A DNA stretch of 64,000 bases from the NCBI GenBank assembly GCA_030603365.1, contig JAUVXV010000001.1:62001-126000 (forward strand), read 5' to 3'. Source of the stretch: Candidatus Heimdallarchaeota archaeon (GTDB lineage: Archaea > Asgardarchaeota > Heimdallarchaeia > Heimdallarchaeales > Heimdallarchaeaceae). Below the pieces are notes generated by a model. The model saw nothing but the letters and a program-made list of their open reading frames with translations, did no database searches and was not told the origin of the DNA. The translations under genes and the position numbers were made by a program. This document shows positions 1 through 8,264 of this stretch, piece by piece (the first letter of the stretch is position 1; the number at the start of each line of letters is the position of its first letter).

Positions 1-1
1 A

Positions 2-1075
2 ATCGATTCAAAACTCCTTCAACGAATTGAGTCAAAGGCTGAAGGCATTCTTCTAGCTGGTCCTCCAGGGGCTGGAAAAAGTACTTTTGCTACAGCTCTA
101 GCTGAAAATTATGCAGATAAGGATAATATAGTCAAAACCTTTGAAAACCCTAGAGATCTTCAAGTTGATAACAGAATTACTCAAATGTCAGGATTCGGAG
201 GAGATATTTCAGCTTCAGCTGATTTGGTACTGTTAATGAGACCAGATTATGTTATATATGATGAATTAAGAAAGACAAAGGATTTTGAAACTTATTCTGA
301 TCTTCGGTTAGCAGGTATAGGTTTGATTGGAGTAGTCCATGCTACTCAAGCAATCGATGGTATTCAAAGATTCATTAAAAGAGTTGATTTGGGTGTGATC
401 CCATCAATTGTTGATACAATTATTTTTATTTCTCATGGGGAAGTTTCCAAAGTTTATACTCTAGAACTAACAGTTACAGTGCCAACAGGCATGACAGAAA
501 AAGATTTGAGCAGACCAGTGATTCAGGTGAAAGATTTTCACACAAACAAACCTGAATATGAGATTTATACTTTTGGAGAACAGATTGTTGTCTCTCCAGT
601 AGGTAAGAACCTCAAAACAAGACAAAAAACTACACGCATCTCAAATGTAACCCCCTCGCATATTGAGAAAGTATTGAAAAGATATTCTCTTTATGATTAT
701 AATTTTGAGTTCGAAGCTCCAAATTCTCTTGTACTTTTTGTATCTGAAAAGGATAGACCTCGAATAATAGGTAGGGAAGGTAGAACTATTGAAGAAATTG
801 AGCAGAAACTTGGTCTTTCAATAACTGTAAAATCATTAGATCAGCAAGAGGAAATGGAATTTGTTATAGATTTATATCCATCAAAAAACAAAGTAAACTT
901 AATATTTCCTAATGTATGTATAGGTAAGGATGTCATTGTTACCGCTAATGGGACAAATCTAGTTCAATTAACTGTTGGAAAGACTAGTGAAGTTAGTATA
1001 GCAAAAAACAGTCAAGTGGGAAAATTATTGATGGAAGCTCATAGTAAAGGAGCTACAATCACTGCTATGCTTTAA
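2..1075 (+). CDS. PIN/PilT-like ATPase with KH domain, 5' truncated
   Basis: The reading frame is open from base 2, so the N-terminus lies outside the window; 357 residues are visible. A Walker A motif (GPPGAGKST) lies at about 56-85 and an acidic VIYDELR segment near 260 is a likely Walker B. A KH motif with a GREG loop lies at about 770-790. This order fits archaeal PIN-ATPase-KH proteins, in which a PIN nuclease domain precedes a PilT-like ATPase; the PIN part would be upstream of the window. A role in RNA handling is inferred from the KH domain. The 3' end overlaps the convergent rpiA by 11 bases. Confidence 0.85.
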   Translation: MDSKLLQRIESKAEGILLAGPPGAGKSTFATALAENYADKDNIVKTFENPRDLQVDNRITQMSGFGGDISASADLVLLMRPDYVIYDELRKTKDFETYSDLRLAGIGLIGVVHATQAIDGIQRFIKRVDLGVIPSIVDTIIFISHGEVSKVYTLELTVTVPTGMTEKDLSRPVIQVKDFHTNKPEYEIYTFGEQIVVSPVGKNLKTRQKTTRISNVTPSHIEKVLKRYSLYDYNFEFEAPNSLVLFVSEKDRPRIIGREGRTIEEIEQKLGLSITVKSLDQQEEMEFVIDLYPSKNKVNLIFPNVCIGKDVIVTANGTNLVQLTVGKTSEVSIAKNSQVGKLLMEAHSKGATITAML

Positions 1076-1793
1076 TGTCCGTTTCCCTAACTATGACTCT
1101 AACCTTATCCTCTTGACCAATAACAATTCTGTTGGAACCTTTTGGAAATAAACCATTTTCAATAATTCCAGGAATATTATTCAGTTCTTTTTCCATTTTA
1201 AAAGGATCATATTCATTCTTGAAAAAGATGTCTCCTATAATGTTTCCATTATCTGAAATAACCGGTCCTATTTTCCCGGTTCCATGTCTAATTCTCAATT
1301 CACCACCCAAAGTAAAGATCGGCTGAATAACGGTGTTTATCGCATCACTAATGATTTCAATGGGTACAGGGTGACTGTTAAGATTTTTAGGATACTTAGA
1401 ACTATCTGCGATTACAATGAATTCTTTGGAAGCACTTGCAAGTATTTTCTCTTTAGTTAAGGCTCCTCCTCCACCTTTGATGAGAACAAAATCTTCAGTT
1501 ATGATATCTGCACCATCAACATAAACCTCAAGTTCCGGATATTCTACTAATGTGCCTACAGGTAGTCCAGCTTTTACTAATTCAAGATGAGTTTCATTAG
1601 ATGAAGGAATTGTAATAATCTCTAGATCATCTTCTTCAATCAGTATCCCAAGCTCTTGAATAAAGTACTTAACTGTAGAACCTGTCCCCACACCTACAAT
1701 AAATTCATCATAAATGAATTCTTTAGCAGTTTTCTGAGCTGATAAGAGTTTTTCTTTCTCCAGTTTATTGTAATTTTGTTCCTTCTGATCCAT
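1065..1793 (-). CDS. rpiA: Ribose-5-phosphate isomerase A
   Basis: This gene interconverts ribose 5-phosphate and ribulose 5-phosphate, supplying pentoses for nucleotides in an archaeon that probably lacks a full oxidative pentose pathway (inference). At 242 residues it has the normal family length. Family motifs are visible: the phosphate-binding GVGTGST at 34-40, the catalytic acidic DGAD at 93-96, and KGGGGALTKEK at 106-116, which carries the catalytic lysine region. The N-terminus has about 20 extra charged residues. It is monocistronic and convergent with the upstream ATPase gene. Confidence 0.95.
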   Translation of the reverse strand: MDQKEQNYNKLEKEKLLSAQKTAKEFIYDEFIVGVGTGSTVKYFIQELGILIEEDDLEIITIPSSNETHLELVKAGLPVGTLVEYPELEVYVDGADIITEDFVLIKGGGGALTKEKILASASKEFIVIADSSKYPKNLNSHPVPIEIISDAINTVIQPIFTLGGELRIRHGTGKIGPVISDNGNIIGDIFFKNEYDPFKMEKELNNIPGIIENGLFPKGSNRIVIGQEDKVRVIVRETDIKA

Positions 1794-1944
1794 AAAATAT
1801 TCACTTTCATACTATATTTTCATTTAAATTTTTTAAAATTAATGATAAGTGACGTATTCTGCTTTAAATTTTGAAATAGAAGTAAATTGGGCTGAAACAG
1901 TTTTGTCGTTTCAACCCTTATAAATTGCGTTACGACATTAAGCT

Positions 1945-2928
1945 TTATTGTTGTTCACTCATGAATTTTTTGAGTCGATCTAACTCCTTAAGCATTTCTT
2001 TTCGAAGTGCAGCAATTGAAGTGCTCTTTGCGAATAAATCACCTTCCCCTTCCCCTGCTGTTGGTGGAGCTACTGCTGTTGTTGGTGCTCCTGGAGCTGG
2101 TGGCTTTGGTGTGGGGACTGTAGGTGCTGGTATTGAAGGAGTAATTGCTGGTGCTCCTGGTAGAGCTGATGGTATTGGTGGAGAAGGAACTGCTGTTGCT
2201 GGAGGTGGTGTTGTTACTCCAGGTGGAGGTGGTGGTGCTGCTTGTCCAGGTAATGGAGGAGTTGGTGGAGTAGCGACCTTTGCTTTACCTCTATCTCTCT
2301 TCTTCTTTTTCTTTGGAGGTTTAGAAGGTTTGGGAGCTACAATTGGAGTTGGAGTTGGCATTGGTGGTGCTGGAGCAGCTGGCATTGGTGGTGCTGGAGC
2401 TGATCCTACAGCAGGTGGTGCAGGTGGTGCGGTTGAAGGAGTTGAAGGAGTTACTTCAATTTTTTCTTCTCCTTTAATCTTGCTTAAATAATCACCTTGC
2501 ATTTTCTTCAATTCTTCTTCTAATTGGGAAACTTCTGCTTCTCTGGTAGTCTTTTCAATTTCATCTTCAATTTTCTTGACATCAGATGCATATCTTACAG
2601 ATAATCTGCCAAAAATTGATTCACTAATTTCTTTCTTCTTATGTGCATCAGATAAAGCACGTTGAGCAGCAATTGATTTTGCTTTTTCAATATTTAAAAT
2701 AGCAATTCTCTCTGAAGAAGGAATATCAGTGGGAGTTGGCAAATCTGTTTCAAAATCTAAGTCCAATAGAGAAGGAGCGTCTCTTTTTCTATAAAATCGC
2801 GTAGCAAAAAATACTACAAGAGCACTTAGAAATGTGAAAATCACTAATAGATATATAAGCATCTTTACGCCTGTATCAGTTAAGCTTGCTGGAGGTAAAT
2901 TATTAAACCAATCTGTAAATGGGGACAT
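1945..2928 (-). CDS. Membrane-anchored coiled-coil protein with Pro/Ala-rich tail
   Basis: I do not recognise this 327-residue protein. It has one hydrophobic segment at about 22-43 followed by a basic stop-transfer (RFYRKRD), which suggests a single-pass protein with its bulk in the cytoplasm. Residues about 75-155 are charged and probably coiled coil. Residues about 160-300 are a Pro/Ala/Thr-rich linker with several runs of three to five prolines and a basic PPKKKKKRDRGK patch. A short helical C-terminus follows. It lies downstream of atpD on the same strand with a 172-base gap, so cotranscription is possible but unproven. The low complexity makes homology calls unreliable. Confidence 0.75.
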   Translation of the reverse strand: MSPFTDWFNNLPPASLTDTGVKMLIYLLVIFTFLSALVVFFATRFYRKRDAPSLLDLDFETDLPTPTDIPSSERIAILNIEKAKSIAAQRALSDAHKKKEISESIFGRLSVRYASDVKKIEDEIEKTTREAEVSQLEEELKKMQGDYLSKIKGEEKIEVTPSTPSTAPPAPPAVGSAPAPPMPAAPAPPMPTPTPIVAPKPSKPPKKKKKRDRGKAKVATPPTPPLPGQAAPPPPPGVTTPPPATAVPSPPIPSALPGAPAITPSIPAPTVPTPKPPAPGAPTTAVAPPTAGEGEGDLFAKSTSIAALRKEMLKELDRLKKFMSEQQ

Positions 2929-3100
2929 ATCCTTGCCTCTGAATTTTTATTTAACTAAACTTTTTAGTTTTTTCTCTGTCTAGAGAGTATTAGATTATAC
3001 TTAATAAACTCTGTCAAAGTGTCCAATTAAAAAGGACAATAATATCTTGAGAATATGGTCTTTTTCATACTGAGATATTTTGAAACAAAAAAATCTATTC

Positions 3101-3742
3101 TTACTGTTTCTTAGCTTCGAGTATGGCTTTTACTCTCTTTAATCTAGAAAAAGTTTCACGCTCTTGTTCTTCAAGAGTACTTGCAATGAAGTTTGCAGTT
3201 GCTCTAAGTTTTGGTATTAATATGTAGTTCAGAGCATTAACTCTTCTTTTAGTTTTATTAATCTCAGATGCAAGTTTTTCGAGTAACGTCATTTTTTCTG
3301 CAATGATCATTAATGTTTTCAGAGATTTTCTAAAATAGACTATTGCTCGATCTAATTGTGCACTAGAACTAGTTAAACCGTAAAAAATTTCTTCTTCCTT
3401 TTGGGTTTCCTCTACCACAAACTTTGGTGATTTAACTCCCATAATACTTACAGAGTGAGTTTTTATTTCAAGTACTGAAGGTGCATATTGGGCTAAATCG
3501 CGTATCTTATCAGGGCCAAGAGCCATCTCTCCCTTTGCCAAGGATTGATATGCAATTTTCAGCTCTTTTTCCACTTGCATTCTTGCCTCACGAACTTCAT
3601 CTTTGATGGCATACAATTCAATAACAAGACAATCCATTTTTTCTTTAAGCAGATCATGACCTTTTTGAGCTAGTCGAATCCTAGCTCTGGTATTTAGGAG
3701 TTCCATTCTTGTAGCATTAACAACATTAGAATCAAAGGACAT
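3101..3742 (-). CDS. atpD: V/A-type ATP synthase subunit D
   Basis: Subunit D forms the coiled-coil central stalk of the archaeal A/V-type ATPase and couples rotation between the catalytic head and the membrane ring. At 213 residues the length is typical. The N-terminal family signature is clear (ATRMELLNTRARIRLAQKGH, residues 11-30), and both ends are long alpha-helical segments. No other ATPase subunit gene lies nearby, so the gene is separated from the usual atp operon. The N-terminal coding region has a diverged partial copy 15 kb away at 19,087-19,206 on the same strand, which suggests that an insertion event rebuilt the 5' end of this gene. Confidence 0.95.
   Translation of the reverse strand: MSFDSNVVNATRMELLNTRARIRLAQKGHDLLKEKMDCLVIELYAIKDEVREARMQVEKELKIAYQSLAKGEMALGPDKIRDLAQYAPSVLEIKTHSVSIMGVKSPKFVVEETQKEEEIFYGLTSSSAQLDRAIVYFRKSLKTLMIIAEKMTLLEKLASEINKTKRRVNALNYILIPKLRATANFIASTLEEQERETFSRLKRVKAILEAKKQ
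3635..3661. repeat. Imperfect direct repeat, left copy (inside atpD)
   Basis: These 27 bases match 19,096-19,122 at 25 of 27 positions by eye, in the same orientation. They encode the GHDLLKEKM part of subunit D. Protein-level similarity continues to the right of this copy, up to the start codon, and stops just to its left. That is the pattern expected at the crossover point of an element that integrates in a gene and replaces its 5' end. The attachment-site role is an inference. Confidence 0.5.
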
Positions 3743-3931
3743 TGATTCAGTTGTAAGTAAAGTTATTAAAAGTTTTATTATACAATTATAATAATTGTTA
3801 ACTCAACTAAGATTGGTTACATTTTTGGGTAAGATATTCTGAGGAGGGTGGTTTTACAATCTGTAATTTCAGTTTTATGATATCTTATAACATATTATTT
3901 ATATGCGTTTATTTTATTAAACAAAATCGAA

Positions 3932-4618
3932 ATGAAAAGTGGGAAGATTTCATTTAAATTGGGGTTTTTATTAATAATAGCTCTAGTTTTTTCTCTATTC
4001 TTTATTAATTTATTTTGGTCAATCATTCCTATTTTCCAATATCGGAAAAATGCTATAATTTTAATTATAGGTGATTATGGTCCTTTTAACGATTCTAATT
4101 ATGATGATGATTTTCTGTCTGAAAAATACAGGGAATATTGGGGAGTAAGAGCTGAAGAACTCAAGAAATTCACTAATTGGGAAGTATATTATTGTTATGA
4201 AAAGACATTTAATTTTCAATTAAGTTATTTTAAAAATCTTCTAGTTATTATTGAAGGTCATGGAAGTGTATCAAATTACTATAACAGTCATTATATCAAA
4301 ATTAATGAGCAAAAAAGGATCTATGCTAGTGAATTTAAAATTCAATGCAATAATCTTACTCTTGTTATTGATTCTTGCTTTAGTTATAATTGGTATTCTG
4401 ATTTTAGTCATAAAAATCTAAATTATTTATTCACAAGTGATTTAAGTAACAATGTTTCATGGAGTCGTTATCAATATCTCCCAGAACCATATGACAATTT
4501 GATAATCCAGAGATACAACCGTTTCTTCCTAGATGCTTTTCTTAAGGATTATTCATATCAGAAAGCAAATGAAACAGCTTGGATTAATATGACTCAGTTT
4601 AATCTTATGAATTATTAA
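3932..4618 (+). CDS. Membrane-anchored caspase-like (clan CD) protein
   Basis: This 228-residue protein begins with a hydrophobic segment (about residues 10-33) that is a signal anchor. The body carries a histidine in EGHGS (His110) and a cysteine in VIDSCFS (Cys149). Each follows a hydrophobic beta-strand-like run and they are 39 residues apart. This His-Gly / Asp-Ser-Cys pair is the hallmark of clan CD cysteine peptidases such as caspases, legumains and gingipains. The rest of the sequence is not recognisable, so peptidase activity is an inference from two motifs. The protein probably faces the outside of the membrane. It is the first gene of the accessory region. Confidence 0.55.
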   Translation: MKSGKISFKLGFLLIIALVFSLFFINLFWSIIPIFQYRKNAIILIIGDYGPFNDSNYDDDFLSEKYREYWGVRAEELKKFTNWEVYYCYEKTFNFQLSYFKNLLVIIEGHGSVSNYYNSHYIKINEQKRIYASEFKIQCNNLTLVIDSCFSYNWYSDFSHKNLNYLFTSDLSNNVSWSRYQYLPEPYDNLIIQRYNRFFLDAFLKDYSYQKANETAWINMTQFNLMNY

Positions 4619-4760
4619 CAAAAAAGTTGTCCTCTCTCAAGAGAGATTATTTGAAGAATCATCAAGAATACCAGAATACAAGACCAATCAGTAACATCAA
4701 CCCCAATCAATGGAGAAGAAGTTAACCATGTGATCCATACTTTCTCTAAATAGTACCTAT

Positions 4761-5180
4761 TTAAACTAAGTAAGAATGAGAAATTAGTTTAGCTTGTTGA
4801 CTGATAATCAATATCTGATCTACTTCTTTCTGAGTAAATAGGAAGAATTTTTCTTTTTCGCTTTTATTTAAATATTCAACCATTTCAGAGGCAATAGAAC
4901 TAAAGCGATTAGCTACAATTATAGCCCCATCACAATTTATCTTTCTAGTTCTTTCCTCAGTTCTGATAATAGTATTAGAACCCACACTTTTATTCCAATC
5001 AAAAACAAAAACAGCATACTTTTGAGTTTCATCACTAACAATGAAAGGTTTGATAGTATCTAGCTCATCGAATAATTGTTCAACTTTACCATAACGATGT
5101 AAGAAAAACCAGACCTTAGTTTCCATCGTTTTTATAATCATTTTCTCTAATAAACTTCCTAATAAGAGATATTTGTACAT
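4761..5180 (-). CDS. Small protein, possibly restriction-endonuclease-like fold
   Basis: No confident family assignment is possible for this 139-residue protein. The stretch VFDWNKSVGSNTIIRTEERT followed by GAIIVANRFSSIASEMVEYL is reminiscent of the C-terminal half of Mrr-like PD-(D/E)XK domains, where a D...E-x-K core precedes a strand and a helix beginning at a Phe-Ser turn. The canonical E-x-K is not clear here, so a nuclease role is only a guess. Alternative starts exist at internal methionines (for example 5,141). The gene is alone on the minus strand between the caspase-like gene and the kinase cassette. Confidence 0.45.
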   Translation of the reverse strand: MYKYLLLGSLLEKMIIKTMETKVWFFLHRYGKVEQLFDELDTIKPFIVSDETQKYAVFVFDWNKSVGSNTIIRTEERTRKINCDGAIIVANRFSSIASEMVEYLNKSEKEKFFLFTQKEVDQILIISQQAKLISHSYLV

Positions 5181-5547
5181 ACGTAGTTCACAAATATTAC
5201 AAAAAAACTTTCTAAAGTATCTTCAAAATTTAGTAATTCTAGTGCTATATTGTATAAGATATTTCTTAAAGCGGGGATAATAATTCCACTAAAAATAGAT
5301 TTGATCTTCATATAATATTTGATAATGATGCCGAATAGATTTCATACATGTCTTTACAAAACTTTCTTCATCGAAGACATCAGATTTCATAAATCAAATC
5401 ACTCAATTCATAATAATTTACAAAGCACATATTTCTACTAAATGTTAATTTCTAGAGTAAAGATCTGAGCGAAAATAAATTAATCTATAAGTTTCAATAC
5501 ACCCTCCGAAAAAGTTAAATGTAATACACTATAGTGTAATAAGTAAG
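5181..5547. other. AT-rich intergenic region with no gene seen
   Basis: I see no credible coding sequence or RNA gene in these 367 bases. The right end holds the probable promoter of the following cassette: a TATA-like CTATAAG at about 5,486-5,492 and a perfect 14-base palindrome at 5,525-5,538, annotated separately. Confidence 0.5.
5525..5538. promoter_or_regulatory. Perfect 14-bp palindrome, candidate operator
   Basis: TACACTATAGTGTA is a perfect inverted repeat ending nine bases before the TTG start at 5,548. It lies about 33 bases downstream of a TATA-like CTATAAG, so it would sit near the transcription start or in a short leader. That is a typical place for a repressor site. The cassette includes a winged-helix-containing protein that could bind it (inference). 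Confidence 0.4.
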
Positions 5548-6228
5548 TTGATTAAAATGTTCAGTAAGGAGGTTGAATTAGTAGACAACTTTTTAACTAA
5601 TATGTTCAAGGAATATGAATTCAATAATTATGATATAATATGTGAGTACCCATATAATTCAGGGAGAGCAGATATAGTTCTTGCAAACATTAACAAAAAA
5701 AAGCTAAAAAAGCGCTTGAAATCTGGATTGATTGAACCATTAAAGAATAAAATTCAGATTCAAATATTGTTCCATCTAGCTAAAAACAAAACTATTGAAA
5801 AAGATAAATTACAAAATATTCTTTGCTCGAAATCTTTCAAATCGAACATCAAAATCCTAATTAAAAATGGTTATGTAAAGGAGAACGCAAAAAACTACAT
5901 AATATCGAAAAAATATAAAATTCACATTAGTGACGTTATCGCTATAGAAGCAAAGATTAAAAATATTAGAAGAGCACTAGAACAAATTCTTCAAACCTCG
6001 TCTTTTGCAAATAAAAGATACATTCTCTTGGATCCTGATTATTCAACTAATATCTACAAATACACTGAATTATTAGCAAATAAAGGAATTGGATTAATAA
6101 TTGTTGAAAAAAATACTCCATTAATTCTGAAAAAATCTAAGACAATTACTCCTTATTCAGAAATTGCTTTACTGCATTTAAATGAATACCACTTTAGGAA
6201 GCGAGGTTCAAATTATGACTGTAGCTAA
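5548..6228 (+). CDS. PD-(D/E)XK-like nuclease with inserted winged-helix segment
   Basis: This 226-residue protein shows SGRADIVL (Asp42) and IAIEAKIK (Glu134, Lys136), each at the end of a hydrophobic strand and followed by RRALEQILQT. This D...E-x-K arrangement with a helix after it is the core of restriction-endonuclease-like folds. The roughly 85 residues between the two halves look like a winged helix (IQILFHLAKNKTIEKDKLQN, then IKILIKNGYV). A DNA-binding domain therefore seems to be inserted in the nuclease core. The start may be TTG 5,548 or ATG 5,557; no strong ribosome-binding site is seen. It overlaps the kinase gene by 14 bases and leads a four-gene cassette. Confidence 0.55.
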   Translation: MIKMFSKEVELVDNFLTNMFKEYEFNNYDIICEYPYNSGRADIVLANINKKKLKKRLKSGLIEPLKNKIQIQILFHLAKNKTIEKDKLQNILCSKSFKSNIKILIKNGYVKENAKNYIISKKYKIHISDVIAIEAKIKNIRRALEQILQTSSFANKRYILLDPDYSTNIYKYTELLANKGIGLIIVEKNTPLILKKSKTITPYSEIALLHLNEYHFRKRGSNYDCS

Positions 6229-7084
6229 TTTTTCTATCGAAGATATTCAAGTATTTTTTCCTAAGCTCGAAATAAAGAATGTAATTGGAAGGGGTGGACA
6301 AAAACAGGTCTTTAAAGCCCTCTTGGATGATAAAATCGTTGCTTTGAAGATTATTATTTTGAAAAAAGATAAGAACATTAAAAAACAACTCAAAAGGATT
6401 TCAAGAGAACTTAAAGCTATGATTAATGTAAAGTCACCACATTTAGTAGAACTCTTAGCTGCAAATTTTATTGCTATCAATGGGGAGATGTGCTATTACT
6501 ACATTGAGGATTTCATAGAAGGAGACAATTTACGGGACTTAATCGTTAACAAGAAAAATGATTTTACCAAAAAAGAATTCATTCAAATAGGGAAGTGTCT
6601 TTTATTGGCAGCAGAAGAATTGTGGAAATTTGGTATTGTTCATAGAGATATAAAACCAGAAAACATCATTATTACAGAAGATAAGAAAGCATGTTTATTA
6701 GACCTTGGAATAGCACAATTCAAAGATGATTCTACTATAACTATCCCTTTTTTTGGGAGAGGACCAGGAACATCAGGATACATGGCTCCTGAGTTGTTGA
6801 ATTATGACAAAGAGTTACAATCCATTCGAACAGATATCTTCTCCATAGGAATTACACTTATTGAATCTTATACGGGGAAACATCCTTTTGACATTGCTAA
6901 TTCAGAAAATTCAAGAGATGAAAATATATTAATGGAAAAAAAATCTTCTTTTAAAAAATACTTTAAGAATGAATCTTGTCTTTTTGATTCTTTAGATATG
7001 ATGATAAATTATCATCCTTATGAAAGACCAACAAATGCAAAGAAAGCTATAGAAAATCTAGAAAGGTGCTTAGAAAATGAATAA
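6215..7084 (+). CDS. Hanks-type serine/threonine protein kinase
   Basis: This is a single kinase domain of 289 residues without membrane segments. Visible motifs are the glycine loop GRGGQKQVF, the ATP-binding lysine in VALKII, the catalytic loop HRDIKPEN (His codon at 6,641), DLG in place of DFG, and the activation/APE segment GTSGYMAPE. All key catalytic residues are present, so it should be active. The start at ATG 6,215 is chosen because GAGGT lies seven bases upstream; an in-frame ATG at 6,182 has no such site and would overlap the nuclease gene more. It is coupled at both ends: 14 bases with the nuclease gene and 8 bases with the next gene. Confidence 0.9.
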   Translation: MTVANFSIEDIQVFFPKLEIKNVIGRGGQKQVFKALLDDKIVALKIIILKKDKNIKKQLKRISRELKAMINVKSPHLVELLAANFIAINGEMCYYYIEDFIEGDNLRDLIVNKKNDFTKKEFIQIGKCLLLAAEELWKFGIVHRDIKPENIIITEDKKACLLDLGIAQFKDDSTITIPFFGRGPGTSGYMAPELLNYDKELQSIRTDIFSIGITLIESYTGKHPFDIANSENSRDENILMEKKSSFKKYFKNESCLFDSLDMMINYHPYERPTNAKKAIENLERCLENE

Positions 7085-8264
7085 TGAATTCTATTTCCAA
7101 ATGGGACATGGACAGCTAGAAATGATTCCCAATTTAATTAGTCTAGGAATTGGTGATGGAATTATCTTAAGTCCCAAAGATGTTAAATTTAATAGATGTG
7201 AAAAATTTGTGAAAGATGTACGTAAAATCAAACCAGATATTTCTATTATCTTTGATCCACAATTTTATTTTCCAAAATTTGATCATGATAATGTAGTTAG
7301 TTATCCATATTATATAGATAACTTTGAAACAGATGATTTTTATTCTAATAGTTCAAAACAGAAAGAATTTCATAACAAACTTGTTGAAACCCAGTTGATT
7401 TTTGATGCTGATATTATATTAACTCCAGCTATTTATAGAAAAACATTTTCTCTAGCAAATTTCAGACAAAGTCTTGACTTTGCTAACGAATTCAGGGAAG
7501 TAGCTGAATCAGAAGGACGACCTATCTATTTAACATTGCAATTTCACATAAGAACGCTACTAGATAGTGATTACTTTGATAAAATTTTAAGTTTAGTAAC
7601 AAATCTTGGCTATAAAGGTATCTATCTAGTTTTGGAACTTGAAGAAGAAGAGAAATTTCTTTGGACAAATCAAGCAAATATGTATCTTGTTATGAAATTT
7701 CTCCACCATTTAGTCAACAATAACATTGATATTATTATGGGGTATTCTGCACAGAGCATAATACCCATGTTAGTTACAGGAATAACGAAATATGCATCGG
7801 GTCACCATCGTAACTTACGAACATTCGAAACAGAACGTTGGAGTAAAGAAAAAGAAGTGAGAACACCAAAAGACAAATATTATTCACACAAATTACTCAC
7901 AGATCTAGACATTGATTCTGATTTAGAATTACTATTTCAAAGAAAAAATGATTTATATGAACTTATAAGATCACCATCTCCCTTCGACAATAGCTTATTT
8001 GATGGTGATTCTCCTGCTACAATACCTTGGAGAAGATATAGTTATAGACACTACATATATTGTTGTGATCAAATGAAAACAGAAGTTAGTAGTCCTGATA
8101 AATCAAAAAGATACACAGAAGCAATAGAAATACTGGAGAATGCAGACAATCTTTTCTCATCATTGAAAAAAAGAGGAGTTTCCTTTAAAAGACGTGTTAA
8201 TGATGGTTCTCACATAAGGGGATGGATTGCAGCACTAAATGCTTATGAAGACGAATTCATGTGA
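7077..8264 (+). CDS. Unknown 395-residue protein, possibly an alpha/beta barrel
   Basis: I do not recognise this protein. Its order of hydrophobic strands and amphipathic helices (GIILSP, ISIIFDPQFYFP, DIILTPAIY, IYLTLQFHIR, GIYLVLELEEEE, IDIIMGYSAQSI) suggests a TIM-barrel-like alpha/beta fold. Polar residues at strand ends (Asp, Gln, His, Glu) could form an active site. A conserved-looking GHHRNLRTFETERW and a His/Tyr/Cys-rich YRHYIYCCDQM follow. A relationship to tRNA-guanine transglycosylase-like barrels was considered but no diagnostic motif was found. It overlaps the kinase gene by 8 bases and the TFIIB-like frame by 26 bases, so it is part of the same cassette. Confidence 0.6.
   Translation: MNNEFYFQMGHGQLEMIPNLISLGIGDGIILSPKDVKFNRCEKFVKDVRKIKPDISIIFDPQFYFPKFDHDNVVSYPYYIDNFETDDFYSNSSKQKEFHNKLVETQLIFDADIILTPAIYRKTFSLANFRQSLDFANEFREVAESEGRPIYLTLQFHIRTLLDSDYFDKILSLVTNLGYKGIYLVLELEEEEKFLWTNQANMYLVMKFLHHLVNNNIDIIMGYSAQSIIPMLVTGITKYASGHHRNLRTFETERWSKEKEVRTPKDKYYSHKLLTDLDIDSDLELLFQRKNDLYELIRSPSPFDNSLFDGDSPATIPWRRYSYRHYIYCCDQMKTEVSSPDKSKRYTEAIEILENADNLFSSLKKRGVSFKRRVNDGSHIRGWIAALNAYEDEFM

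Noticed and set aside
1925..2491. Long plus-strand open frame rich in Gly and Ala
   Set aside because: It is the antisense of the Pro/Ala-rich tail of the minus-strand membrane protein; its composition is explained by that tail.
7077..8264. tRNA-guanine transglycosylase or DpdA-like enzyme
   Set aside because: The strand-helix pattern suggests a barrel, but no zinc site or other diagnostic motif of that family was found.
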